A stretch of 64,000 bases of DNA from positions 390,549 to 454,548 of the forward strand of contig JAGNLM010000001.1 in the NCBI GenBank assembly GCA_017999615.1, in the 5' to 3' direction. The notes beneath the pieces are model-generated. The model saw nothing but the letters and a program-made list of their open reading frames with translations, made no database searches and had not been told where the DNA came from. This stretch comes from Gammaproteobacteria bacterium. GTDB lineage: Bacteria > Pseudomonadota > Gammaproteobacteria > JAABTG01. Made by a program: the position numbers and the translations under genes. Shown here piece by piece: positions 9,657 to 18,689 of the stretch (positions are counted from its first letter, which is position 1; each line of letters opens with the position of its first letter).

Positions 9657-10489
9657 CGTCCCCGGCAGCGGTCGAGCCCCTGCCCCCGCCCGGGCGGGCC
9701 GCCAACGCCGCCGCGGGGGAGGGCGGTGTCGTCCCAGCGAAGGGCCGCACGGAGACGGAGGATGCGATCCGGGTCGAGGGCCTGACCCGGCGTTTCGGTG
9801 CGGTCACGGCCGTGGACGGCATCTCCTTCCGGGTGACGCGGGGCTCCGTCTGCGCCCTCCTGGGGGGCAACGGCGCCGGCAAGACCACCACCATCTCGAT
9901 GCTCCTCGGGCTGCTCCTCCCGACCTCCGGGTCGGTCCGGCTGCTCGGGGTGGATATGCTCGCCGACCGCTACCGGGTGCTGCCCCGCATCGGTTTCAGC
10001 TCGCCCTACGTCGACCTGCCCCAGCGCCTGACCGTTGCCCAGAACCTGGAGGTGTACGCGCGCCTGTTCGGGGTCCCGGACCGAAGGCGGCGCCTGGGCG
10101 AGCTGGCCGCCGACCTCGACCTGGGGGAGCTGCTGACCAGGACCTACGGGTCCCTCTCGGCGGGGCAGCGCACGCGCGTGGCGATCGCCAAGGCGCTCCT
10201 CAACCGGCCCGATCTCCTGCTGCTGGACGAGCCGACGGCGTCCCTCGACCCGGATTCGGCGGACCGCCTGCGGGGCTACCTCCTCGACTACCTGAGCGCG
10301 AGCGGAGCGACCGCGCTGCTCGCCTCCCACAACATGGTCGAGGTCGAGCGTCTCTGCGACCAGGTGCTGGTGATGAAGCAGGGGCGGATCGTGGAGCGGG
10401 GGAGCCCCGCCGAGCTCCTCGGCCGCTACGGTCTCGGGACGATGGAACAGGTCTTCCTCGACATCGCCCGCCGGGAGGACCGGACGTGA
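9653..10489 (+). CDS. ABC-2 type transporter ATP-binding protein
   Basis: The 278-residue ATPase has Walker A (GGNGAGKTT), the LSAGQRTR signature and Walker B (LLLLDEPTASLDP), followed by a switch-histidine region (ASHNM). About 35 residues precede the NBD, so a later start is possible, but the GTG at 9653 overlaps the lipase stop and gives coupled translation. It would energise the permease encoded next, whose GTG start overlaps this gene's stop. ABC-2 exporters carry drugs, lipids or polysaccharides; the cargo is not evident. Confidence 0.9.
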   Translation: MTSPAAVEPLPPPGRAANAAAGEGGVVPAKGRTETEDAIRVEGLTRRFGAVTAVDGISFRVTRGSVCALLGGNGAGKTTTISMLLGLLLPTSGSVRLLGVDMLADRYRVLPRIGFSSPYVDLPQRLTVAQNLEVYARLFGVPDRRRRLGELAADLDLGELLTRTYGSLSAGQRTRVAIAKALLNRPDLLLLDEPTASLDPDSADRLRGYLLDYLSASGATALLASHNMVEVERLCDQVLVMKQGRIVERGSPAELLGRYGLGTMEQVFLDIARREDRT

Positions 10490-11292
10490 CGCCGGGGCTC
10501 GCCTCCGCAGGGCGGGTGTACGCGATGGTGCTGCGCTACAGCTACCTGCTCAGGGGCTCCTGGCCGCGGGTGCTGGAGCTGGCCTACTGGCCGACCGTGC
10601 AGATGATCCTCTGGGGCCTCATCAACCAGTTCATGGCCGCGCAGAGCGCCTGGGTGGCCCAGGCCGCAGGTCTGTTCATCGCGGCCGTCCTGCTCTGGGA
10701 CGTGCTGTTCCGGGCCCAACTCGGGGTCTCGGTGGTGTTCTTCGAGGAGATGTACTCGCGCAATCTGGGCCACCTGTTCACGAGCCCGCTGCGGCCCTCC
10801 GAACTGGTGCTGGCCCTGCTCGTCATCAGCCTGCTGCGCACGCTCATCGGCGTCGGCGTGGCGTCCGTGCTGGCGGCCGTGCTGTACCAGTACTCGGTGT
10901 TCTCCATGGGGCTCGCGCTGCTCGCCTTCTTCTCCAACCTCCTCGTCATGGGCTGGGCCGTCGGTCTGGTGGTGGTGGCTTTCGTGCTGCGCTACGGCCT
11001 GGGGGCGGAGAACCTCGCCTGGGCCATCATCTTCGCGGTGGCCCCCGTCACGGGGGTCTACTACCCCATTTCCAACCTGCCGGAATGGCTGCAGCCGCTG
11101 GCCTGGGCGCTGCCCTCGAGCAGCGTCTTCGAGGGGATGAGGGCGGTGCTGATCGACGGGGTTTTCCGCGTCGACCTGTTCTGGCAGGCGGTCGTCCTGA
11201 GCGCGGTGTACCTGGCGGCGGGCTGGGGGCTCTTCCTGCACGCCTTCCAGGTCGCCCGGGACCGGGACCTGTTGCTCCACGTGGGGGAGTAG
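10486..11292 (+). CDS. ABC-2 type transporter permease
   Basis: The 268-residue hydrophobic protein has about six predicted membrane segments and an ABC-2 permease layout, including the FVLRYGLGAENLAW loop and the conserved YYPISNLPEWLQPLAWALPSSSVFEGMR region before the last helix. It overlaps the ATPase gene by 4 bases (GTGA) and forms an exporter with it. The upstream lipase makes lipid export or processing possible, but that is inference from context only. Confidence 0.88.
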   Translation: MTPGLASAGRVYAMVLRYSYLLRGSWPRVLELAYWPTVQMILWGLINQFMAAQSAWVAQAAGLFIAAVLLWDVLFRAQLGVSVVFFEEMYSRNLGHLFTSPLRPSELVLALLVISLLRTLIGVGVASVLAAVLYQYSVFSMGLALLAFFSNLLVMGWAVGLVVVAFVLRYGLGAENLAWAIIFAVAPVTGVYYPISNLPEWLQPLAWALPSSSVFEGMRAVLIDGVFRVDLFWQAVVLSAVYLAAGWGLFLHAFQVARDRDLLLHVGE

Positions 11293-11301
11293 GGCCGGGA
11301 A

Positions 11302-11329
11302 TTGACCGCTGGCGCCCGCCTGCTAGGGT
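11302..11329 (+). promoter_or_regulatory. Possible sigma-70 promoter for the SNF symporter gene
   Basis: TTGACC (11302-11307) and TAGGGT (11324-11329) are spaced by 16 bases, 59 bases before the GTG start of the symporter and 9 bases after the permease stop. The -35 is strong and the -10 weak. Confidence 0.4.
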
Positions 11330-11388
11330 AGTTGGGGGGCGCGCCCGCCCGGGTGGCGCCAGAAGGGCTCGCATCGGGGGAAGAGAAC

Positions 11389-12735
11389 GTGGCAGCGCGT
11401 GCGCACTGGACCAGCCGGTTGGGGTTCATCCTGGCCGCGGCGGGCTCCGCCGTGGGGCTCGGGAACATCTGGAAGTTCCCCTACATGACCGGCGAGAACG
11501 GAGGCGGGGCCTTCGTGCTGGTGTACCTCCTCTGCGTGCTCGGGGTCGGCTTGCCGATCCTGATCGCGGAGGTCTACATCGGCCGGGAGAGCCAGCGCAA
11601 CGTGGTCCAGGCGTTCGAGGCCCTGGACCGCCCACGCTCCCCCTGGAAGGTCACGGGGTGGCTCGGCCTGGTCACGGCCTTCCTCATCCTCTCCTTCTAC
11701 AGCGTGGTGGGTGGGTGGGTCCTGGACTTCCTGGTCAAGGCCCTGCGGGGGCAGCTGACGGGCCGGGACGCGGGCGCCGTCGGCGGCTACCTGGAGCAGC
11801 TCTTCCACAGCCCCTGGGCGATGGTGTTCTGGCACACGGTGTTCATGGCGCTCACCGTCGTCATCGTGGCGCGCGGAGTGGCCGGAGGGATCGAGCGGGC
11901 CAACCGGATCATGATGCCGGCGCTGTTCCTGCTCCTCCTCTTCCTGGTGGTGAGAGCCTTCGGGATGCCGGGCTTCGAGCCCGCGGTGGCGTTCCTGTTC
12001 AGCCCTCGCTTCGAGGACCTGACCTGGTCCTCGGCGCTGCAGGCCGCGGGGCAGGCGTTCTTCTCCCTGTCCCTCGGGATGGGCGCCATGGTCACGTACG
12101 GCAGCTACCTCACGCGGGGGGAGAGCATCCCCCGCATCACGGCGGTCGTTGCGGTCATGGACACCGTCGTCTCCCTGCTGGCCGGGGTGGTAGTGTTCTC
12201 CGTCGTCTTCACCTTCGGCCAGGAGCCGGCGGCGGGTCCGACGCTGATGTTCGTGAACCTGCCCCTGCTGTTCCAGCAGATGACCGGCGGCTACCTGGTG
12301 GCCTTGGCCTTCTTCCTGCTCATCGCCTTCGCGGCGCTCACCTCCGCCATCTCGCTCCTCGAGGTCGTGGTGGCCTACGCCGACGAGGTGCACGGCTGGC
12401 CGCGGCCGCGGACGGCGCTCCTCATGGGCGCCGCCATCTACGCCCTGGGGCTGCTCGCCGCGCTCTCCTTCAACGTGCTGGGCGACGTGAAGGTGGCGGG
12501 CCACAACTTCTTCGACCTCTTCGACGACGTCAGCTCGAACCTGACGCTGCCTCTGGGGGGCGTGCTGATCGCGGTCTTCTACGGCTGGGTCCTCGGGCGG
12601 GACGCGGTCCTGCGCACCTTCGACGGGCGGGGGCCCCGGGTCCTGCGGGAGGGGCTCCTGTGGGCGGTGCGCGTGCTCGCGCCGGCGGCGGTTGCCTACC
12701 TGCTGGTCAGGGGGCTGGCGGGCCTCTGGGCCTGA
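11389..12735 (+). CDS. Sodium-dependent neurotransmitter:sodium symporter (SNF) family transporter
   Basis: The 448-residue inner-membrane protein has the diagnostic first helix (RLGFILAAAGSAVGLGNIWKFPY) with the unwound sodium site, and the ENGGGAFVLVYL helix 2. About eleven to twelve hydrophobic segments follow, as in LeuT/MhsT-type bacterial members. They import amino acids or related solutes with sodium. GTG 11389 is chosen because a GGGGGAAGAG purine tract precedes it and residues upstream are not family-like. The gene lies 17 bases before apbE, but no sodium-pumping Rnf or NQR genes are visible. Substrate unassigned. Confidence 0.92.
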   Translation: MAARAHWTSRLGFILAAAGSAVGLGNIWKFPYMTGENGGGAFVLVYLLCVLGVGLPILIAEVYIGRESQRNVVQAFEALDRPRSPWKVTGWLGLVTAFLILSFYSVVGGWVLDFLVKALRGQLTGRDAGAVGGYLEQLFHSPWAMVFWHTVFMALTVVIVARGVAGGIERANRIMMPALFLLLLFLVVRAFGMPGFEPAVAFLFSPRFEDLTWSSALQAAGQAFFSLSLGMGAMVTYGSYLTRGESIPRITAVVAVMDTVVSLLAGVVVFSVVFTFGQEPAAGPTLMFVNLPLLFQQMTGGYLVALAFFLLIAFAALTSAISLLEVVVAYADEVHGWPRPRTALLMGAAIYALGLLAALSFNVLGDVKVAGHNFFDLFDDVSSNLTLPLGGVLIAVFYGWVLGRDAVLRTFDGRGPRVLREGLLWAVRVLAPAAVAYLLVRGLAGLWA

Positions 12736-12752
12736 CCGCGGCCGGCGGCTCC

Positions 12753-13814
12753 GTGGCCGACGCTCTCGCCCCGGGGACTCTCCGGCCCAGGTGGTCCGCC
12801 ACCCTTCGTTCGGCGGCGGTGTGGCTCCTCGCCCCCGCACTCCTCGCGGCCTGTTCCGATCCGGGTGAGCTGCTCGAGGTCACCGGGTCCACCATGGGGA
12901 CCACCTACTCGGTGAAGGTGGTCGGGCCGCCCGACGGGCTCGGGGAGGGGGCCCTTCGCGCGGAAGTCGAAGGCGTGCTGCGGGCCGTGAACGGGGCCAT
13001 GTCCACGTATGACGCGGACTCCGAGCTCTCGCGCTTCAACCGATCCCGGGACACCGGCTGGGTGGCGGCCTCGCCCGAGCTGGTGGCGGTCCTCGCCGAG
13101 GCCGACCGGGTGAGCCGCTTGTCGGGGGGTGCCTTCGACGTCACGGTCGGCCCACTGGTGAACCTCTGGGGTTTCGGCCCCGGCGGGGGCGGGGACCGGG
13201 TGCCGCCCGAGGAGGAGGTCGCCGCGGCCAGCGCCCGGGTGGGGTACGCCCATCTGGAGGTGAGACCCTCGCCGCCGGCCGTCCGCAAGGCCGTCCCCGA
13301 CCTCTACGTGGACCTCTCCGCGATCGCAAAGGGCTACGGGGTCGACCGGGTGGCCGGCCGCCTCGGGGAGCTCGGGGTCGACCGCTACCTGGTGGAGATC
13401 GGGGGCGAGGTCCGCGGGCTCGGCCACAACGCGCGGGGGATGCCCTGGAGGTTGGCCATCGAGCGCCCCGTCCCCGGTGAGAGGGCGGCGTACGCCGCGA
13501 TCGAGGTGGACGGCGTGGGCGTGGCCACCTCCGGGGACTACCGCAACTTCTTCGAGCGGGACGGGCGGCGCTATTCCCACACCATCGACCCGTCCACCGG
13601 CCGCCCGGTCACCCACGACCTGGCCTCGGTCACCGTGGTGAGCGCCACCTGTACGACGGCCGACGCCCTGGCCACCGCGCTGAACGTCCTGGGACCCCAG
13701 GCGGGCTACGCACTCGCAGAGCGGCAGGGGATCGCGGCCTTCTTCATCGCCCGCGAAGACCTGGGTCTCGTGCACCGGGCCACGACGGCCTTCGCCCGCC
13801 ACGGCAGGCCCTAG
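12753..13814 (+). CDS. apbE: FAD:protein FMN transferase, lipoprotein
   Basis: ApbE covalently attaches FMN to Thr/Ser of target flavoproteins in the periplasm. The 353-residue product has a lipoprotein signal with lipobox LLAAC (Cys34), then TGSTMGTTYSVKV at the mature start, DLSAIAKGYGVDRV, and the metal-binding end HTIDPSTGRPV and ATALNVLG. GTG 12753 is the best start, as it gives a positively charged n-region before the hydrophobic stretch. Targets in other bacteria include NqrB/C and RnfG subunits; none is encoded in this window. Confidence 0.93.
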   Translation: MADALAPGTLRPRWSATLRSAAVWLLAPALLAACSDPGELLEVTGSTMGTTYSVKVVGPPDGLGEGALRAEVEGVLRAVNGAMSTYDADSELSRFNRSRDTGWVAASPELVAVLAEADRVSRLSGGAFDVTVGPLVNLWGFGPGGGGDRVPPEEEVAAASARVGYAHLEVRPSPPAVRKAVPDLYVDLSAIAKGYGVDRVAGRLGELGVDRYLVEIGGEVRGLGHNARGMPWRLAIERPVPGERAAYAAIEVDGVGVATSGDYRNFFERDGRRYSHTIDPSTGRPVTHDLASVTVVSATCTTADALATALNVLGPQAGYALAERQGIAAFFIAREDLGLVHRATTAFARHGRP

Positions 13815-13817
13815 GCG

Positions 13818-14006
13818 TCACCGGCTCCGGCGGCACTTGTTGCAGCGCGGCTGGTTGCGGAACTCCAGGCGCCCCTTTCCCATCCGGCGCATGCCCACCT
13901 CCGGCATCGGCACCAGCTGCCCGCAGCCGGAGCACAGGACGAAGACGTTGCTGAGGACCAGCTTCACGCCGGACACGGGTTCCTCGTAGACGTAGCGCTT
14001 GCCCAT
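13818..14006 (-). CDS. Small zinc-ribbon protein, function unknown
   Basis: The 62-residue basic protein has two CxxC knuckles (Cys25/Cys28 in CSGC and Cys55/Cys58 in CNKC) separated by 26 residues, which fits a single structural zinc ribbon. An AGGAGAGG ribosome site stands before the ATG. It ends 3 bases from the convergent apbE stop and its start is 32 bases from the GH31 stop, so it could be the last gene of that transcript. No assigned family was recognised; nucleic-acid or protein binding is possible. Confidence 0.65.
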   Translation of the reverse strand: MGKRYVYEEPVSGVKLVLSNVFVLCSGCGQLVPMPEVGMRRMGKGRLEFRNQPRCNKCRRSR

Positions 14007-14038
14007 GCGGTCCTCTCCTGCGGGGCCCGGGACGCCCT

Positions 14039-16627
14039 CTAGCGCGTCTCGAGCGTAAACGCGAAAGCCTTCTCATCGGACACCGGCCGCGGGCCCGAGC
14101 GGGCGACGACCCGCCGCGGCCCCGCGGGCGCCCACCCGTCGGGGGCCGCCTCGAGCCCGGCGAGGTCCTCGCGCGGCGCCAGATCGACCCCGTTCAGGGT
14201 GACTGCGGTGACTCGGGCCCCGTCGAAGACCAGCTCGACCCGGTGGTCCCGCTGCTGAGGGGCCCCGGCGTAGGTGCCCCTCGCGGCGGCGACGGTCACC
14301 GAGGCCCGCCTGCCATCCCCCGCGAGCGCTTGGGAGATGTCGGTCTCGCGGACCTCCCCGCGCTGGTAGGCGACGCTCTCCCCGTCGTCCTCGTAGAGCG
14401 TGAACCGCGTCGGATCCTTTGCCGCGTACACCCGGACGACGAACTCGTCGCGGGTCGACCCGTCGGCACGCTGGCCCGCGACGTTCAGGGACTGCCCGTC
14501 CACCGCCATGCGCGGCACGATGGCGCCTGCGCGGGCGAAGACCGGGGGGCGCAGCAGGCCTGTCTGCCGCAGGGGGCGCGCCGGGAAGGTCTCTCCCTGG
14601 CTCACGAGCCTCTCGTCGGTCCAGTAGTCGACCCATTCCCCTTTCGGGAGATAGACGTCCCGGTGCGCCGCGCCCGTTTCCGTGAGGGTGGCGACCAGGA
14701 GGTCTCGCCCGAGGAGCTTCTCGTCGCCGAGCTCCCGCACCCGGGGGTCCTCCGGGTAGTGGAACACGAGCGGCGGGACCAGCGGTTCGCCGGCCCGCCA
14801 GGCGCGATGGGCGAGGGAGTAGAGGTAGGGGGTGATCGCGACCCGCTCGCGCAGGTTCGCGAGGTTGCTCTCGCGCTCGCCGACCCGGTCGGGTGCCGTC
14901 TCCTTACAGTTGCAGAGGTTCTCGGTGTGGGGGCGCAGCGGCACGTCGAGCCAGGCGCTGGTGGCGAACCAGCGCGTGTAGAGGTCGTCCAGCGCGGCCC
15001 CGGTGAGTCCCCGGCGCAGAAAACCGCCCACGTCCGAGCCGAAGTAGTCGATGCCCGAGAACGACATGTGCAGCTGGGCGTTCAGGTGGGTCGCGAGGCT
15101 CTCGAGGTTGGAAGCGATGTCCCCTGAGGTCATGGCGACCCCGTGGCGCTGGATGCCGGCCGTTCCCGTGCGGGAGAGCACGAACGGGCGGCGCGCGACC
15201 CCCTTGCGCCGGTAGCCCCGTGCGATCCCCTCGGCCCACTTCAGGTTGTAAGCGTTGTGCCAGTCGGCGTGGGCGTGGCCCTCGGGCTCCACCCCGTGGG
15301 CCCAGTCGGGTGGGTCGCCGGGGGAGTCGATGGCGTCGTACATCTCGGGCTCGCCCAGGTCGACCCAGTGGCCCAGCACCCCGTCCTCGATGAGCGGCTG
15401 GCGCTTCAGGTCGTGCCAGTAGTCGGCGGCCGCGTCCAGGGTCCAGTCGATCATCCCGCCGCGGCCCCACCAGTTGTTTGTGTTGATGTCACTCACGCCG
15501 TCGAGGTAGACGGGGGGGCAGTCCGCGCAGCCCGCGCGGACGAGGAAGCCCCGGGCGGCGAGGTCCGCGTGCTCTGGTAGCCCCCGGGCGACGTAGGACT
15601 CCTCGATCGGCAGGATACCGACTCCGTCCTGCTCGCGCAGGCGCGCAAGCTTCTCCCTCGCACCGGGGAAGTGGGCCGTGTCCCAGGTCGTGCGGCCCAT
15701 GGGGCTGTCCTCGGAGTCGCGCACGACGCCGCCGAACCAGGGCAGGTCGAGCACGAAGCCGTCCACGGGAAACCGGCCGGCACGCAGCGTCCGGAGTTTC
15801 CCTTCCAGCTCGCCCCAGTCGTCGTAGCCCCACTCCGAGACCCAAAGGCCGAAGAGCTTGCGGGGCGGAACGGGTGGGCGCCCGGTCAGGTCCAGGTACG
15901 CCGCACGGGTGGCCGGGAGGTCCGGACCCGCGAAGACGTAGCCGCGGACGGTCCGGGCCGCCGTCTCGACCTTCCAGGGGTCGCCGGTCAGGTCCCAGCG
16001 CTGGCGATAGAGGTCGTCGAGGAACAGGGCGAACGCGATGCCGCCCGCCCCGAGACCGTAGAGGACGGGGACCTGCACGTTGCCGACGGTCCCGCCGCCG
16101 AACTCCACCATCCGGTTGCCGTGCTCGCTGCCTGACTCGCGCACCCGGCCGGTCCAGTCGCCGTGGGCGCTGCCGAGGTCCACGAACTGCGCGCCGAGGC
16201 CGTAGGCGTGGCTCATGGTGGTTGCGATGTCCACGCCTCGCTCGGCGCCCGAGACCGGGCAGAGCGTGGCGAGCTCGGTGCCGGACCTGCGGTCGATCAC
16301 CCCGAGACACAGGCTCGCCGCGTCCACCGTATACCGGGTCGTGGGGGTCTCCAGCACCTCCCCGGCGGCGCCCGAGCGCTCCAGCCGGGCAGGGCCGGGG
16401 TAGTCCGTCCGGTCCACCTGGGGTGTCACCCGGATCGGGCGCGCCGGGTCGGGGAGGGAGCCCCCGGAGCTCCACTCGAAATGGGCGAGCCGGTCGTCCA
16501 GCACCTCGAGCACCAGGTGCGACGCGCCCGACGAGAAGGTCAATCGCGGGACTTCGGCGTGAGCGCCTTCGGCGACCAGGCACGCGGTCAAGAACGCCAA
16601 CAGCCAGTCACCACCAGGTCGTTCCAC
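14039..16627 (-). CDS. Exported glycoside hydrolase family 31 (alpha-glucosidase/xylosidase type)
   Basis: The product is 862 residues from GTG 16627, which has a GAGG site 5 bases upstream; an extended GTG start at 16666 is possible. A signal peptide (WLLAFLTACLVAEGAHA) leads into an N-terminal beta-sandwich, a (beta/alpha)8 barrel and C-terminal beta domains, the full GH31 layout. The nucleophile aspartate is in HWVDLGEPE and the acid/base aspartate in FGSDVGGF. It would act in the periplasm on alpha-linked glucosides or related sugars. Sugar specificity cannot be read. No sugar transporter lies adjacent. Confidence 0.88.
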   Translation of the reverse strand: MERPGGDWLLAFLTACLVAEGAHAEVPRLTFSSGASHLVLEVLDDRLAHFEWSSGGSLPDPARPIRVTPQVDRTDYPGPARLERSGAAGEVLETPTTRYTVDAASLCLGVIDRRSGTELATLCPVSGAERGVDIATTMSHAYGLGAQFVDLGSAHGDWTGRVRESGSEHGNRMVEFGGGTVGNVQVPVLYGLGAGGIAFALFLDDLYRQRWDLTGDPWKVETAARTVRGYVFAGPDLPATRAAYLDLTGRPPVPPRKLFGLWVSEWGYDDWGELEGKLRTLRAGRFPVDGFVLDLPWFGGVVRDSEDSPMGRTTWDTAHFPGAREKLARLREQDGVGILPIEESYVARGLPEHADLAARGFLVRAGCADCPPVYLDGVSDINTNNWWGRGGMIDWTLDAAADYWHDLKRQPLIEDGVLGHWVDLGEPEMYDAIDSPGDPPDWAHGVEPEGHAHADWHNAYNLKWAEGIARGYRRKGVARRPFVLSRTGTAGIQRHGVAMTSGDIASNLESLATHLNAQLHMSFSGIDYFGSDVGGFLRRGLTGAALDDLYTRWFATSAWLDVPLRPHTENLCNCKETAPDRVGERESNLANLRERVAITPYLYSLAHRAWRAGEPLVPPLVFHYPEDPRVRELGDEKLLGRDLLVATLTETGAAHRDVYLPKGEWVDYWTDERLVSQGETFPARPLRQTGLLRPPVFARAGAIVPRMAVDGQSLNVAGQRADGSTRDEFVVRVYAAKDPTRFTLYEDDGESVAYQRGEVRETDISQALAGDGRRASVTVAAARGTYAGAPQQRDHRVELVFDGARVTAVTLNGVDLAPREDLAGLEAAPDGWAPAGPRRVVARSGPRPVSDEKAFAFTLETR

Positions 16628-16682
16628 CGCTCCCTCGATGCCGAAGTGGCGTTGTCTGCCGACCACGGGGCGGGTTTCCGGG

Positions 16683-16723
16683 GCGGTCCTGCGGGACCGT
16701 ATGCCGCCTGGACGGCGGCATAC
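16683..16723 (-). other. Two overlapping inverted repeats between the acetolactate synthase and GH31 genes
   Basis: CGGTCC/GGACCG (16683-16688 with 16693-16698, loop TGCG) and CGTATGCCGCC/GGCGGCATACG (16697-16707 with 16713-16723, loop TGGAC) are both perfect and share two bases, so the stems compete at their boundary. They lie about 95 bases downstream of the acetolactate synthase stop. No T tract follows, so termination is only possible, not certain. Confidence 0.5.
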
Positions 16724-16817
16724 GAGCCTACAGGGACGTATTCACGGCGTGTCCCGCGGGGCCGTCCGGGGAGCTCGCGGCACTACGCCCCTCCCATCGA
16801 GCCGCCTCCATCGAGCC

Positions 16818-18560
16818 TCAGGACTCGATGATGTCCTCCAGTCCCTTTCCGGGCTGCACCATCGGCAGCACGTTCTCCGCCTTGTCGATCCAGACGTCCA
16901 CCAGAACGGGGCCCGGGTCGGCGAGGGCCTCGCGCACCACCTCGTCGATCTTTCCCGGGTCGGCCAGGTGCAGGGTCCGCAACCGCGGATAGACGTACTG
17001 CAGGCCCATCAGGTTGGGCAGCTGGCGGCGGCAGGTCTGGTCCAGTTCGATGCAGGCGGGGTCGCAGTCGCAGTTGCGGGCCAGGCAGGTCTCGTAGTGG
17101 TGGCCACCGTCCATCATGTCTTCCCACTGCCGGACCATGCCCAGGTAGCTGTTGTTCAGCACGAACATCTTGAGCGGCACGCGGTTGGCGACCACCGTGG
17201 CGAGCTCCTGCAGGTTCATCTGGAAGCTCCCGTCGCCGTCGATCAGCACGACAGGCTGGTGGGGGTTCCCGAACCAGGCGCCGATCGCGGCGGGCAGGCC
17301 GAAGCCCATGGTGCCGAGGCCGCCGGAGCTGACCCACTGGCGGGGCCGCTGGAAGCGGTAGTACTGGGCGGCCCACATCTGGTGCTGACCGACTCCGGTC
17401 ACGACGGTCGCGTTGCCCTCGGTCCACCGCGAGACGCTCTCGACCACGGCCTGGGGCTTTACGTACGGGGAGGCCGAGTAGGGCGTCGGCATGCGCGCCT
17501 TCCACTCGCGCACCTGGTCGAGCCACTTGCGGTGCTGCGCGGATGCGCCGGACTCGAGGCTGAACCGCAGGAAGTCCCTGGTGTCGGCGATGACCGCGAG
17601 GTCGGTGCGCACGGTCTTGTCGATCTCGGACGGGTCGATGTCCACGTGGGCGATGCGCTTGCCCGAGGCGAACCCCTGCACTGCCACCCGGTCGTCGAAA
17701 CGCCCGCCGACGGTAAGGAGGAAATCGGAGTCCCGCAGGGCGTAGTTCGCCGGGATGGTGCCGTGCATGCCGGGCATCCCCAGGTTGTGCGGGAGGTCGT
17801 GGGGCAGGGCCCCGAGGGCGTTGAAGGTGGTGGTGACGGGTACGTCGAAGCGCTCTGCGAATTGACGCAGCTCGGCCGCCGCATTTGCGGTGATGATGCC
17901 CCCGCCCGCCTTCAGCACGGGCCGTCGCGCCTTCGCCAGGGCATCCAGGATGGCCAGGGTCCCCGTCGCGTCGAACGGCGTGCTTTCTCGGTGACGCTTG
18001 CGGGGGCGGTGCCTGTGCGCGCCCTGGGCGAGCTGGGCGCTCTTGCAGATGTCCACTACCACGGGGCCCGGGCGCCCGTGCGCGGCGATCGCGAACGCCT
18101 CGCGGAGAACCCAGTCCAGGTCCCGGACGTCCTTGACGAGGTAGTTGTGCTTGGAGATCGGCCGGGTGATGCCGACCGTGTCCACTTCCTGGAAGGCGTC
18201 GGTCCCGATGGCGCCGCTGGCCACCTGTCCGGTGATGAACACCGTCGGCACCGAATCCTTGTGGGCGTCGGCGATGGGCGTCACGAGATTCGTCGCGCCG
18301 GGTCCCGAGGTCGCCAGCGCGACCCCGGTGTTCCCGGTGACGCGCGCGTAGCCCTCGGCGGCGTGCCCGGCGCCGCCCTCCTGCCGGAACAGGATGAAGC
18401 GCGGCACCTTCTCGCCGCGGCGCATGCGTTTGTTGAGCTCCACGTGCAGCGGGATGACTGCACCGCCCGTGTGCCCGAAGATGTATTCGACGCCGAGGTC
18501 GACGAGCACATCGAAGAAGATGGAGGCCCCGGTGCGGGGCTGAGTCGCGCTGGATGACAT
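16818..18560 (-). CDS. ilvB: Acetolactate synthase large subunit-like, with cysteine-rich insertion
   Basis: Acetolactate synthase joins two pyruvates (or pyruvate and 2-ketobutyrate) in valine, leucine and isoleucine synthesis. The 580-residue protein has the TPP catalytic glutamate (FRQEGGAGHAAEGYAR), the central FAD/DHS-like domain (GGRFDDR), and the TPP motif from IDGDGSFQMN to VLNNSYLGMVRQWED. Near the C-terminus it carries five cysteines in about 22 residues (codons at 17034-17096), where standard enzymes have a short Tyr/Asp loop. No ilvN or ilvC is adjacent. ATG 18560 is chosen; an ATG about 33 bases upstream is possible and neither has a good ribosome site. It is divergent from the SbmA-like gene. 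Confidence 0.85.
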   Translation of the reverse strand: MSSSATQPRTGASIFFDVLVDLGVEYIFGHTGGAVIPLHVELNKRMRRGEKVPRFILFRQEGGAGHAAEGYARVTGNTGVALATSGPGATNLVTPIADAHKDSVPTVFITGQVASGAIGTDAFQEVDTVGITRPISKHNYLVKDVRDLDWVLREAFAIAAHGRPGPVVVDICKSAQLAQGAHRHRPRKRHRESTPFDATGTLAILDALAKARRPVLKAGGGIITANAAAELRQFAERFDVPVTTTFNALGALPHDLPHNLGMPGMHGTIPANYALRDSDFLLTVGGRFDDRVAVQGFASGKRIAHVDIDPSEIDKTVRTDLAVIADTRDFLRFSLESGASAQHRKWLDQVREWKARMPTPYSASPYVKPQAVVESVSRWTEGNATVVTGVGQHQMWAAQYYRFQRPRQWVSSGGLGTMGFGLPAAIGAWFGNPHQPVVLIDGDGSFQMNLQELATVVANRVPLKMFVLNNSYLGMVRQWEDMMDGGHHYETCLARNCDCDPACIELDQTCRRQLPNLMGLQYVYPRLRTLHLADPGKIDEVVREALADPGPVLVDVWIDKAENVLPMVQPGKGLEDIIES

Positions 18561-18689
18561 CGGAAGGAAATATTTGAAGCCTCGTATCATCATACCCGTC
18601 CGCGGCGCTCGTGGAAGCGGTGCGGGCAGGACCATCCTTCGAAGCGCCCGGACCACGCGAAGGGCGACCACGACTCTTGTGGGGCAACC

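Noticed and set aside
16638-18557. 639-codon plus-strand frame opposite acetolactate synthase
   Set aside because: Val/Gly/His/Asp-rich antisense shadow; the TPP and FAD motifs are on the minus strand.
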